64,000 nucleotides of DNA from NCBI RefSeq assembly GCF_001463885.1, contig NZ_BBWQ01000021.1, forward strand, positions 1 through 64,000, read 5' to 3'. Of the stretch, positions 17,999 through 26,811 are shown in pieces. The position numbers and the translations under genes were made by a program. This stretch comes from Aureimonas altamirensis. Lineage in GTDB: Bacteria; Pseudomonadota; Alphaproteobacteria; Rhizobiales; Rhizobiaceae. The first letter of the stretch is position 1; each line of letters opens with the position of its first letter. A model generated the notes under the pieces. That model worked only from the letters and a program-made list of their open reading frames with translations. It was not told the origin of the DNA and made no database searches.

Positions 17999-19670
17999 TG
18001 TGCACCCAATCCTCGTAGAATGATGCGAACTCGCCCTTGGTGATGGTCTCGATCCCAAGTCGCCAGACCTGTGATAGGGTGCCGCGCAACTGCTTTCGCG
18101 ATTTCTCGCCTTCGTCTCCGAATGCGCCTGCCGCTAGCCAAAGCATACGCTGCTCGTCGGCGCCGAGATTCTGCCACTGGTTGCGAAGTCGCGTAAAGCT
18201 GGGCCGGTCGCGCCAATGCCGCCAGCAGTCGATGCAGGCCCGACGGACCGATGTGGATTTCGTTGCATCATAGGTCCGACGGACAAAAGCGCCGCGGTTA
18301 TTAGTGCGAACGAACCGGATCGCTCGGAGATAATGAAGCAAGTTGGCTTCAGGAACGAGAAGATGAGGAGTAGCACCAGGAATATGATCGAGTAAGTTAT
18401 CGATAGCGTCAAAGATCGACGCGAACTCGCCGTTAGCTCGAACTGAATAGACGCCACGCATGATCTTCGACCATGATGCACGAAAGGAATCAAGATTGGT
18501 CGGGTCAAGGAGAGTAGCGCAGAGCTGGACCGCCACTCCGGGTTCTTGGAATTTGAGGGCGCGTCCAATCTGGGCGAGCACGAAGGCGTCCGGCTGTGAT
18601 TTCTCCTGCTCGAGGTCGAGAAGAAAAGATATGTCGATCTTCTTAAAGGATTGTTTAAGTTTCTCGTACTCCGCTGTAGCGCTGTCTGAGTAGGGGTCGA
18701 AATGGAGGTCCAGTTCCCTCAGTGCGAGACTTGCATCCTCGCCATCCCCCAATTGTGCCAAGATGAAGTCGCGATAATGTTTCGCGCTTAGAATTGTTGT
18801 TTTACTTCGGTTGAGAGAAAGACCATAATCGGCGAGCGTATGCGACAAATTCGAGAGCGCTTTGTAGGCCTCCTGGCGGGAAGGACATATCAAAGTATAG
18901 TCATCGACATAGCGATGCCAGACGAGGCCGCCATCGGTTAGCGATTGATCGATCGGTGTCATCATCACCTCGGCCAATATCCGCGCGCACTGACCGCCGA
19001 CCGGCAGACCGAAGGAACGGCCGGCTGCGAGTTGACTCAGGATGCGATCAATTTGCGTTGCCACAGTCGACGCCGGCGCCAGATCTTTGACGACGTTTTC
19101 CAATCGATGGTGATAAATGTGCTCGTAGAAGCTCGAAATATCGGTCTGGATGACGACGGAGCCCTCTTGATCCAAACCGAGCTCGTCTAGAGTTGCAAGC
19201 TTGTAGGTACGCCATGAGCTGCTGCGATCGAAAAAGCCCGGACCTTCGGACGCAAGCCGATAGGAGTGAGCCCGACAGCTTCGTTGGCTTTCATTCGCTT
19301 CGGCAATCGCCAGACCAAGTCCGTTGAGATAGAGATTCCAAAACGGATGAATTTTCGTCGTGATGCGGAAACCGTGTGGCCCAGAGGGCACTAGCAGGCG
19401 TTCCGATGCTATCGCTAGCCCGTTCATAAAGTTAACGGCCTTCCCGACCTTGCCAGTCTCGATGCTCTGGAACAGGTCGAAGCAAAGCGTCGCGAGATTT
19501 TCGGCCTTCTCCTTCACAAACCCGGCATCCAGATCGTAGGGCAGAGTGTCGTTATCACCGCTGTGACCGATTTCGAGCGCAGCCCGCACGAAATGATTTA
19601 TGTCGATCTTGATCATTTCGGAATTACTTTTCGCATGGCCCCTCGAAAGGACAACTTCCTTATGCTCCAT
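17988..19670 (-). CDS. Reverse transcriptase of the defence-associated (UG/Abi-like) kind
   Basis: 560 residues from the ATG at 19670; an ATG at 19616 (MIKIDINHF) is an alternative. RT motifs: motif A with Asp177 (VVIQTDISSFYEHIY), motif B GLPVGGQCARILAE (221-234), motif C YVDD (254-257) and a D/E-like block LSLNRSKTTIL (about 285). There is no group II intron maturase (X) domain or HNH domain. The last ~230 residues are a mainly helical C-terminal extension, the usual plan of AbiA/AbiK/DRT-type enzymes. No msr-msd is obvious beside it. Inference: anti-phage RT acting with the overlapping nuclease gene. Confidence 0.88.
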   Translation of the reverse strand: MEHKEVVLSRGHAKSNSEMIKIDINHFVRAALEIGHSGDNDTLPYDLDAGFVKEKAENLATLCFDLFQSIETGKVGKAVNFMNGLAIASERLLVPSGPHGFRITTKIHPFWNLYLNGLGLAIAEANESQRSCRAHSYRLASEGPGFFDRSSSWRTYKLATLDELGLDQEGSVVIQTDISSFYEHIYHHRLENVVKDLAPASTVATQIDRILSQLAAGRSFGLPVGGQCARILAEVMMTPIDQSLTDGGLVWHRYVDDYTLICPSRQEAYKALSNLSHTLADYGLSLNRSKTTILSAKHYRDFILAQLGDGEDASLALRELDLHFDPYSDSATAEYEKLKQSFKKIDISFLLDLEQEKSQPDAFVLAQIGRALKFQEPGVAVQLCATLLDPTNLDSFRASWSKIMRGVYSVRANGEFASIFDAIDNLLDHIPGATPHLLVPEANLLHYLRAIRFVRTNNRGAFVRRTYDATKSTSVRRACIDCWRHWRDRPSFTRLRNQWQNLGADEQRMLWLAAGAFGDEGEKSRKQLRGTLSQVWRLGIETITKGEFASFYEDWVHNAD

Positions 19671-19741
19671 CCTGCAGAGTGCGAATCACGTATCCAGGCT
19701 GAAGTGATTGGGAGAGGAAACTCTTTTCAGAGTGACAGTAC

Positions 19742-21700
19742 TCATTGGTCGTCCCGTGTCGGCCAATCTAGTGGTATCAGCGCGCGTCCGGACGCTCGGG
19801 TCCAACGCTCCCGCGTCGCCGCCACGTAGCGCAGGTCGTCCGCGAAATAGGAATGCTCAATCAGGACCACCTGTAGGCCTTTGCGGCGCGCAGTCTCGGC
19901 GAAAAGGAAGTCGATATGCCGACGCATCGCCTGCACGTCTTCGTCCTCCGCACCGCCGGAAATTTCCGCCTCATCCTCATCCTCGCCACTCTGCGGGAAG
20001 TAGGGTCGGCTGATCTGGTCGAGGACGAGCAGACCCGGCACTGGCGCGGCCACGGCTTCGAAATAATGTTGGAGAGCGAACGACAGAGCTATGTGGATCG
20101 CCAGGTAGTTCTGGTCGGAGCCGACGTCAGGTAAGCGCAGTACAGCGCCGCTGTCCGCCTCAATCACCGTGACCTCTGGCTGTCGGGATGAGAAGTCGAG
20201 CTCCGACCCTATGCAGGGCGCTACCGTCGGCAAAGCGTCGAAAGCCTCTGAAGCGAACTGTGAGATCTTGGCCTCAGCTCGACGCAGCTTGACCTCCTTA
20301 GCCTCTCGATCGACGCGCGCCTCGAGCTCGGCGATTTCGGAGTTTAGCACGCCAAGGTCCCGCATCGTTTGGCGGGGCTCATCGACGCTGGCCTCTAGGA
20401 AAAAGGAGATTCTACCAAGGAGATGCGCCCGGAGCTGCCCAAGGTCGGCGAGCCTGCGAGTCTCGTCGCTCTGACGTAGCCAGGTTTGGATCTGGTCATC
20501 GATGCGGCGAAGCTCCGCGTTCAAGCCGCCGATCTGCCCCTCAAGGACTCGATCGTGCTCAACCAAGCGGGGCTTAACCCGCTCGACGGCTACGCTCTCG
20601 GCTCTCACCTTGGTGAGGATTTCTAAAAGGTCGGCCACCATCTCGCGGCCGCGTTCGGAGGGCGCCTCGCACACAGGACAAATTGCGGAGCCCTCCTCTA
20701 GGTTCAGGTGCTCCGTGAGCGCTAGTTTGTCTCGCTGTCGCCCGACCGCACTCTGAAAGCCGGTCGCTTCGCTAAGCGCGGTCCGGGTCGCTTGTGACTG
20801 ACGGCGTCGCGCGCCGAGTTCGGTTAGGATCTCCCTTCGCCGCCGATTGAGCGCTCCGAGCTCGCCCTCGTTCGGGTAGGCGCTGGCCTGCAGCCCCGTC
20901 TCGGAGACGGCCTTCAGGTCGACTAGCAACGCGGCCTCTGTCGATCCGGTGGAGGGAGGCGCCGCCAGACCAAGACGGCGCGCCTCTTCCAGGAGGCTCG
21001 CCGCCCGCTCCTTGAGCTGGGTCTCGGCGGCGGCTCGGGAACGCGCTTTCGCTTCCTCTTTCTCAAGCACGCGCTGCAGCTGTCGCAGCTTACGTTCATC
21101 GCTTGCGCTAGCCTCGTCTGTAGCGCGCAGAAAGTACGGCATGGCGGCGACGATGTCCCTCGCCTTGTCCACCTTCTCCAAACCGTGAAGGAGCGTCGAC
21201 TCGCTGTAAATTACTTCCTTGGTGACGAACATATAAGGCGTGACTTGCCGCACGGTGGCCCGTCCCCGCGCGACGGCCGCGCCCGGTTCGCCGCCGAGAT
21301 CTCCAATTCCGAACGCTCGCTCAATGAACGCCTTGGCCGCGTCCAGGGTCGTTGTGCCGTCGAAGGCGTCGACGGTCGCGGGCAGCACGAGATTCCGACC
21401 GGATGTCGCGAACATGTGCGTGCTAGTCGCCTGTCCGACCGGCGGGATGATCCGCCCGACGATCATCTCGGTGTCGCCGGACACCCATTTCACACCGACC
21501 GCGACGCTGCGACGGCGTACATGGGCCGGGAGCTCGCATTTGCTGGACCCTAGGCAGTAGTCAATTGCCTTGATGAGCGTTGACTTGCCTGTGCCAGACG
21601 CCCCCGTAATGATATTGAGGGCATCCGGCTTGAACTCGATGTCGCGCCGCTGACCGGACACGCTCATGAAGAAGATCGTCTCGATGTTCCAGCGCGTCAT
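19742..21700 (-). CDS. DUF3732 ATPase of a three-component ABC (ABC-3C) conflict system
   Basis: 652 residues of SMC/RecN-like plan. Walker A is GASGTGKST (33-41); two long charged helical regions (about 200-335 and 350-480) flank a zinc-hook-like CPVC (341-344); the distal ATPase half has GLLVLDQISRP (Walker B region, about 580) and VVLIEHSYF (H-loop, about 625). This architecture is that of the DUF3732 ATPases known from predicted ABC-3C anti-invader systems. The start overlaps the stop of the middle-component gene by 4 bp. Inference: DNA-bound ATPase that senses or holds invading DNA for the nuclease partner. Confidence 0.85.
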   Translation of the reverse strand: MTRWNIETIFFMSVSGQRRDIEFKPDALNIITGASGTGKSTLIKAIDYCLGSSKCELPAHVRRRSVAVGVKWVSGDTEMIVGRIIPPVGQATSTHMFATSGRNLVLPATVDAFDGTTTLDAAKAFIERAFGIGDLGGEPGAAVARGRATVRQVTPYMFVTKEVIYSESTLLHGLEKVDKARDIVAAMPYFLRATDEASASDERKLRQLQRVLEKEEAKARSRAAAETQLKERAASLLEEARRLGLAAPPSTGSTEAALLVDLKAVSETGLQASAYPNEGELGALNRRRREILTELGARRRQSQATRTALSEATGFQSAVGRQRDKLALTEHLNLEEGSAICPVCEAPSERGREMVADLLEILTKVRAESVAVERVKPRLVEHDRVLEGQIGGLNAELRRIDDQIQTWLRQSDETRRLADLGQLRAHLLGRISFFLEASVDEPRQTMRDLGVLNSEIAELEARVDREAKEVKLRRAEAKISQFASEAFDALPTVAPCIGSELDFSSRQPEVTVIEADSGAVLRLPDVGSDQNYLAIHIALSFALQHYFEAVAAPVPGLLVLDQISRPYFPQSGEDEDEAEISGGAEDEDVQAMRRHIDFLFAETARRKGLQVVLIEHSYFADDLRYVAATRERWTRASGRALIPLDWPTRDDQ

Positions 21701-22182
21701 ACGGTCAGTCCCATGGTGTCGAACACCGACCGGGTCGAGCCCGCAGCGGCGAACCAGTGCCCAAGCCGCCCGGCTCGCTTGATTGCTTGTCCCGGTTCTT
21801 CTCCGATCGCGCTAATCGCACTCGGTTTGAGTTTTTGATCGCCCAATTTCAAGCGAGCGCCATCCCCGATCGCGATCAAGCGCGTGAAGCAGCCGAAGCG
21901 GATCGCGTCACTCACGATGTCGAGCGAGGCGTTGACGCGCTCGGAGAGCCCGAGCTGCACCTGCGGACTGCGCTCTAGCCACTCCAGCAGGCCGGTCTTC
22001 TTGTTGGACTTCTCGAAAGCGGTAGCGAGCTCGCCCGAAAGCGCCACGGGGAGGGCGAGATACGCGAGCGGCGTCACCGGCCCATCCGGACGCTCCGACA
22101 TGTAGGCCTTCGTGAACGCCACAAGCGCCGCAGCGCAAAAGGCCGGGTTGGTCTCAGCGTAGAGGTCATGAGCATCCCTCAC
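21697..22182 (-). CDS. ABC-3C system middle component
   Basis: 161 residues, all-helical with a likely winged-helix core. It starts within the stop of the upstream nuclease gene and ends within the start of the ATPase gene (4-bp overlaps on both sides). Sequence such as NPAFCAAALVAFTKAYM, PLAYLALPVALSGEL and the C-terminal GRLGHWFAAAGSTRSVFDTMGL (Gly-rich turn before the tail) match the small linker proteins found between ATPase and nuclease in ABC-3C modules. Its job is probably to bridge the other two. Confidence 0.78.
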   Translation of the reverse strand: MRDAHDLYAETNPAFCAAALVAFTKAYMSERPDGPVTPLAYLALPVALSGELATAFEKSNKKTGLLEWLERSPQVQLGLSERVNASLDIVSDAIRFGCFTRLIAIGDGARLKLGDQKLKPSAISAIGEEPGQAIKRAGRLGHWFAAAGSTRSVFDTMGLTV

Positions 22183-23398
22183 TCGCCCGCCCCGAGCATC
22201 GTCCGGTAATTTGGGTGCCAGCCGACCTTAAGGTTAATCGCGAGGACCTGGTAGCTTCCGCGAACGTAGTAGGGCGCGCCCCACCCCACCGCGATCGGCT
22301 GCACGGTCTTCGGCGCCTCGTTATGCGTCCAGCGCAGCAGGTCGAGCCCAAATGCGCGTTTTCCATCAGTGTCGAGTTCAACACACGCCTCGACCATCTC
22401 ATCGTGGCGGTCCAACCAGTGCTCGTGGAGCACATGGTCGTAGGCGGTGATCTTCGCTTTCATCGCTGGGTTGCCCGCGGTCCAGCGCCCCCGCTGCTCG
22501 CGCGCCTTCCACTCCTCCCGGATCGCGCGCTTCAGGTCGAATGATTTGCCCTTCACTAGCTCAATCTGGCGGGCAAGCATTCCATCAGGCTGGTAGTCGT
22601 CGGGCGGACCGAGCGTCTCGAACTCGGGCACGAGCTTGTCCTGCTCCAAATCGGCGACGATCGCCATGATCTGGCTCTGCAGTTCGGTCCGCGTGATAAC
22701 CCGGTCGCGCTCGTCGCAAAGCGAGTAGACGACCTGCCGGTCCCACCATTCAACCAGCCGCTTCGCCACCACTGCTCGGTACTCAGGAAGGACGATTTGG
22801 AAGTGCCCGGCGATCTCCGCCTCGATCTCGGCGACGGTCGGACTGTCCGGCTGAATCACCGTGCGGCGAAGGAGGTTGAGACGATCTGTCTCGGGCAGCG
22901 CCAGAAAAGCCCCGCACCCGTCGACCCGGTCCCCGTAGGGCAGCGGCTTTTTTCCCGCCTTCGCCGCAGCGCGGCGCTCTTCAAGCACGCGTTCCGCCTC
23001 GTCGGTCATCGCGGCGACCAAGTCGGCGCGATCGGCCTCGTCGTCGGTCAGCGCCATAAGCGGGCTGTCGGCGGGGATGGGACCGACCACAACGAGGTGC
23101 AGCTTCGTCTCCGCCAAGGTCAGCGCCGGCAAGGCGTCAATCCAAACCTTCATCGTGCGCCACAAGGGCCGCGACTTGAGCGTAATTGCGGGCGGCTTCG
23201 CGCTAATCGAATGCTTCAACTGAAAGAGCAAGGTTTGCCCATCGGCCTTAGTTCAATGTCGTCTAGCCGCTCGACACCTACCGCTGCATCGTCCGTGGTA
23301 AGCAGGACGAGCGTCCGCAGCGCGTAGAAGGACTGATACAGGAAGCCAAGCGCCGATCCTTCAGCGGTGTGCGTTCTGTTTGGCAGGTTCTCGTTCAT
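22179..23398 (-). pseudogene. ABC-3C nuclease component, broken by a one-base frameshift
   Basis: Two adjacent frames make one protein of about 406 residues. The first starts at 23398 (MNENLPNRTHTAEGSALGFL) and reaches VERLDDIEL; after that it runs into a stop at 23216. The next frame continues with KADGQTLLFQLKHSISAKP and runs to 22179. Inserting one base at about 23249/23250 (between CT and AAGG on the minus strand) restores a continuous reading. The break falls between the acidic DDIE and the QLK motif of the predicted PD-(D/E)XK nuclease, so without correction the active site is split. The C-terminal part is helical and typical for the family. It may be a real mutation, a sequencing error or recoding. 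Confidence 0.75.
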
Positions 23399-23793
23399 GT
23401 TGTTATAACACCGGTCCTAGGGCGACCGAACCCTGGTGGGCATGCCCTTAGGTTGCCAGCAAACACCCGTGGCAGATTTAGGCAAGACTAGATAACGTGA
23501 TTTCCCGTCCTTTTCCCAGAGAATAAGTCCTTGCGTTGCTAAAGTGACGTTAGGCCGACTCGATTCGGCTCAATTGAAACGTTGAAGTTTGCCTTAAGCT
23601 GATTTCCTGAACTACCATTCGGTCGTCACTGCACCGCGTTCGAGCCGACGATTCCGATCTGTGAACTAGGTTTCGCAACTGGCGCAATTACGACCGCCAG
23701 CGTAACCGCTTGGAAGGTCTGCCTCCCAAGGAGCTCTGAAGCAATCTCCATGATCGACTGGGCAGTTAGTTGCCCTCGACCTCGTTAACGAGC
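23399..23793. other. Intergenic region upstream of the ABC-3C module; no gene seen
   Basis: About 395 bp with no supportable gene. A minus-strand stretch around 23640-23785 reads for some 45 codons without stop (ITAQ-like, ASELLGRQTFQAVTLAV) but has no start and may be further debris of the pseudogene next to it. The ABC-3C promoter should lie near 23400-23450 (AT-richer ATGTTGTTATAACACC). Confidence 0.4.
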
Positions 23794-24190
23794 TTAACGG
23801 GGTCGATCGGGATCACGCGGCAAATGCGGTTTGGGCCTTCGCTGCTTTATCACCGCGGCAGGAGGCGAGGCAGTGACCGTGGCAGCCACCAACACCGAAT
23901 CGAAGACGTCGATCGTCGCAACTTCCGTGCTCCGTTCGACCACGCCAGCCGTGCGCTTCTTTCTAGGCGCGATCAAAATAGTCGCCTCGTCGAAGTTCTG
24001 AGAGGCAGGGAGAGGCTTGAGGGCGACAGTCCGAGAGACTTGCGCGTCCAGCACCCGGAACCTGGGTAGGGAATATCCGCTTCCGACAAATGGTGGCGAG
24101 GTCGGTACCTGAAATGTCAAATCGCGGCGCGATCTTGCTCAGCGGTTCGGCGCAAACGAGCACGTAGAGCTCTTCACGCGTGATTTGCAT
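23794..24190 (-). pseudogene. Decayed gene of the TREELYELVW-type hypothetical family
   Basis: It starts with ATG at 24190: MQITREELYVLVCAEPLSKI followed by APRFDISGTDLATICRK. This is the N-terminus of an island-associated family that normally goes on with an IPxPGxGYW motif and a K-x-V-x-L-P-P-L-P region. Here the ADIPYPGSG equivalent is in a second frame (one base lost after ICRK) and the VALKPLPASQ equivalent in a third frame. At least two frameshifts therefore disrupt it. The N-terminal part looks like a small helix-turn-helix. Function unknown. Confidence 0.65.
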
Positions 24191-24323
24191 GTCGGTTTTG
24201 GTTCCTCCTTACGTTTACGAGCCACTTGCGTCGCCTGCCGACGATCGCCCAGACTGAGCTTAAGCCCTGATTCCCGTCTCACGGAAAGCGGAGGTTGTGT
24301 CGTTCAATTGGGTATGCCTAAAG

Positions 24324-25574
24324 ATGCCGCTTCTATCGTTCTGGGGCTCGAATCCAGAGGCCGTCGGCCAATTGAGCGTCGAGCAGATCGTGTCCAGTGC
24401 TGGAGACGGCGTTCTAAAAGACGGCTCGGCCTGTTCCTTGGAGTTGCGGGAGTACCTTGGACAAATTCCGACAGCCAAAATCGCCACCTATATCGAGCAC
24501 TGCCTGGAGACGTCCTTCGCTAAGAGTGGTCTGGTGCTTCAGGATCTTATCAACGAACTCGGTCGACGGTTGGAATACCGGGTCGAGAATGGGCGATATC
24601 AGGGCGCCGTAAACTCGGTTGGCTACGATGGCCTTTGGTCGTCTCCCGAACGGCATACGCTCATCACCGAGGTGAAAACGACCGACGCTTTTCGATTGTC
24701 GCTCGGTACGTTGGCTGGGTACCGCACAAAGCTCCTGGCAAGCGGTCAGATCGACGAGAGTTCGTCAATCCTCATCGTTGTCGGGAGACAGGACACCGGC
24801 GAACTCGAAGCGCAGATTAGAGGGTCGCGGCATGCATGGGATGTTCGCCTTATCAGCGCCGAAGCCCTCATCAAGCTCGTGCTGCTCAAAGAGGAATCCG
24901 AAGCCTACGAGACGGGCTTGAAAATACGCAGCTTGTTCATGCCTGTCGAGTACACCCGCCTCGATCGCATGGTGGACGTGATGTTCACCACGGTACGGGA
25001 CGTCGAGGAACCGACTACTGAGATCGCCCCGGAGACCGAGAACTATATTCCGGAAGCCGGCACAAATCCCGAGCGCTCGGAGAGCAAGGACAATTGGGAA
25101 TTCACGGATCGAGAGCTCCTCCAAGCCAAGCGAGATACCGTCATCACAGCGCTCGGCCAGCGCGAAGGCGCTTCGCTGGTGCGCAAAAGTCGCGCTTTAT
25201 ATTGGAACGCAGCACACAGTATTCGCGCCGCCTGCGCCATGTCCAAGCGTTACACCGGGCGCAATCAGGCTCCGTACTGGTACGCCTTCCATCCGCAGTG
25301 GGACGAATTTCTCGAAAAGGTCGAACGTGCCTACTTCGTCTTGGGGTGCATGGACTTGGATTGTGCTTTTGCGATTCCGCATGCGGAACTGAAGACGCTG
25401 CTTCCCTCTCTCCATACAACGAAGCGCGAGAACGGTACGCATTACTGGCATATTCATTTGATAGGAGAGGGTGATGACCTCACTATGGTGGTGCCGAAGC
25501 GGGAGGGCAACCTCGACCTCTCGCCGTTTCGCGTATCTCTCAACCGTCTCGTTCGAAGCAGCGAACGGACTTAG
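24324..25574 (+). CDS. PD-(D/E)XK nuclease-like protein of unknown role
   Basis: 416 residues from the ATG at 24324; a GTG at 24297 is in frame. Residues 75-145 show a restriction-endonuclease-like fold: RRLEYRVENGRYQG, Asp102 in GYDGLW, Glu116-x-Lys118 in TLITEVKTTDA and a following Arg/Tyr helix (LAGYRTKLLASG). A linker with many Glu/Thr (about 240-270) leads to a C-terminal domain of about 150 residues (ALYWNAAHSIRAACAMSKRY, PYWYAFHPQWDEFLE) that might bind nucleic acid. It is alone on the plus strand and convergent with the ImmA gene (10 bp apart). Possibly a stand-alone defence nuclease; no methyltransferase is present. Confidence 0.6.
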   Translation: MPLLSFWGSNPEAVGQLSVEQIVSSAGDGVLKDGSACSLELREYLGQIPTAKIATYIEHCLETSFAKSGLVLQDLINELGRRLEYRVENGRYQGAVNSVGYDGLWSSPERHTLITEVKTTDAFRLSLGTLAGYRTKLLASGQIDESSSILIVVGRQDTGELEAQIRGSRHAWDVRLISAEALIKLVLLKEESEAYETGLKIRSLFMPVEYTRLDRMVDVMFTTVRDVEEPTTEIAPETENYIPEAGTNPERSESKDNWEFTDRELLQAKRDTVITALGQREGASLVRKSRALYWNAAHSIRAACAMSKRYTGRNQAPYWYAFHPQWDEFLEKVERAYFVLGCMDLDCAFAIPHAELKTLLPSLHTTKRENGTHYWHIHLIGEGDDLTMVVPKREGNLDLSPFRVSLNRLVRSSERT

Positions 25575-25584
25575 CAATTGCTGA

Positions 25585-26133
25585 TCACGCAACGCGTCGA
25601 TGGGCGCCGAGAACGTTTAAACGCATCCGAACGACATCAAGGCTCGCTCCATAAATTTCCGAAGCTTGCTCGTTGGTCATCGTTGCGGCGATATGGAGCG
25701 CGGCTTCCTCAGAGATCAGTAAGGCAGGACCCAGCCAACCCGCCTCTTCCTCCAGCATTCTGTCGTAAATCCTCTGACCATGCGCGTTCAGCATTGCGTG
25801 GGCAGGGTGCTGTAAGAGCGCGTGGGCGATCTCATGTGCGAGGTTTGATGCCTGCCTTTTCCGATTGTGCGTGTCGTTGTGGATAATGAAGCGGTGACCG
25901 CAGTCCACGCCTGTAACGGCCGAAAACTCCTTCCGGCCTTTAGGCGTGCCAAGATACGCCACGGCTTCCGACGCATGCTGGCCGAATTCGCTTAAAGCTT
26001 GAACCGGAATGCCTAGATGTTCGCAGAGAGCCCATGGACATATGGGGTCAATAGGCTGCAGCTCCAGTTCTCGGCGCATTTCCCGGGACCACCAGTTCGC
26101 TTCGCTCTTGAACCCTCTACGCAACGCCATCAA
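25585..26133 (-). CDS. ImmA/IrrE-family metallopeptidase
   Basis: 182 residues. The zinc-binding HExxH motif is seen as LAHEIAHALLQHP (about residue 100), with a downstream EEEAGWLGPALL helix supplying the third ligand. These proteases cleave XRE-type repressors after DNA damage or during mobile-element induction. The start overlaps the stop of the upstream XRE gene (ATGA), the usual repressor-antirepressor pair. Confidence 0.88.
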   Translation of the reverse strand: MMALRRGFKSEANWWSREMRRELELQPIDPICPWALCEHLGIPVQALSEFGQHASEAVAYLGTPKGRKEFSAVTGVDCGHRFIIHNDTHNRKRQASNLAHEIAHALLQHPAHAMLNAHGQRIYDRMLEEEAGWLGPALLISEEAALHIAATMTNEQASEIYGASLDVVRMRLNVLGAHRRVA

Positions 26134-26483
26134 TCGACTTGCAGTTTCCTCAACTGCGCGTAAGCAGTCTTCATGATGGCTTCCAAAGCTGTCGCTCCTT
26201 CTCGGCTCAAATTCGGATCAGCCCGGAAAAGCGCTGTCATCTCTGCCAGAGGCTCAGTTCGCTCCTTCCGGTCGGCCATAAAGTTGTCCGCCTTCAAGCC
26301 TGACCAGGTGCACAAGGCTGAAAAGCTGTCCACATCCGGCTTTCGACCTTGCGACATACGGGTCAAAGTGGAGGCAGGCACGCCGGCCTGCTCGGCCACC
26401 TTCTTCCACGTCAGATTTCGGGCCGAACGGACACTGTCGAGAGATGCGAAGAACCGCTCTCCGTCAAATTTGACGATACCCAT
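26130..26483 (-). CDS. XRE-type helix-turn-helix regulator paired with ImmA
   Basis: 117 residues from the ATG at 26483. HTH core in residues 8-62: SLDSVRSARNLTWKKVAEQA, GVPASTLTRMSQGRKPDVDS, then FSALCTWSGLKADNFM. It probably represses its own promoter and is removed by the ImmA protease encoded downstream. The small repeat-protein gene at 26593 is divergent with 109 bp between, so one operator region may serve both. Confidence 0.85.
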   Translation of the reverse strand: MGIVKFDGERFFASLDSVRSARNLTWKKVAEQAGVPASTLTRMSQGRKPDVDSFSALCTWSGLKADNFMADRKERTEPLAEMTALFRADPNLSREGATALEAIMKTAYAQLRKLQVD

Positions 26484-26592
26484 CAGTTGCGCTCTTGCAA
26501 TCGAATTGCTCCCCGGCAATATGAAGCTGTGATTGCGATATAGCAATCGATTCGCGCCAACGCAATCGGCGCTCAACATAGGAGTCTAGAAT

Positions 26593-26811
26593 ATGGCCAA
26601 GGGTAAAGGTGGAGGCGGCAGTTATCGCAGTGCCATCAGTGGGCGATACGTGACCAGTGCGCACGGCCAGCGTAGCCCCAACACGACGGTACGCGAAGCG
26701 CCCGGAAAATCTGGATCAACCGGCGGGAGTTACCGTAGCGCGATCAGCGGGCGCTTCGTGACCACGGCTCATGGGCAGCGCAGTCCGCATACCACCGTTC
26801 GTGAGAAGTGA
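26593..26811 (+). CDS. Small two-repeat protein (SGRYVT/HGQRSPxTTVRE)
   Basis: 72 residues built from two near-identical 28-residue units (8-35 and 44-71). Each reads GGSYRSAISGR-(Y/F)-VT, then AHGQRSP-x-TTVRE. They are joined by a short Gly/Ser/Pro linker. Single-unit proteins with the same SAISGRYVT...HP..TT..E signature occur as small hypotheticals in many bacteria. It is basic and hydrophilic with no membrane segment. Position next to the XRE/ImmA pair is suggestive of control by them. Function unknown. Confidence 0.75.
   Translation: MAKGKGGGGSYRSAISGRYVTSAHGQRSPNTTVREAPGKSGSTGGSYRSAISGRFVTTAHGQRSPHTTVREK
26614..26697 (+). repeat. Internal coding repeat, unit 1
   Basis: 84-bp unit encoding residues 8-35 of the small repeat protein; the second unit is 26722-26805. 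The DNA copies have diverged mostly at third positions, pointing to selection on the protein. Confidence 0.7.
26722..26805 (+). repeat. Internal coding repeat, unit 2
   Basis: 84-bp unit encoding residues 44-71; differs from unit 1 by Y/F, S/T and N/H changes only at the protein level. Confidence 0.7.

Noticed and set aside
17988-19670. Group II intron maturase or retron
   Set aside because: No maturase X or HNH domain, no intron ends, and no evident msr-msd inverted repeats next to the gene.
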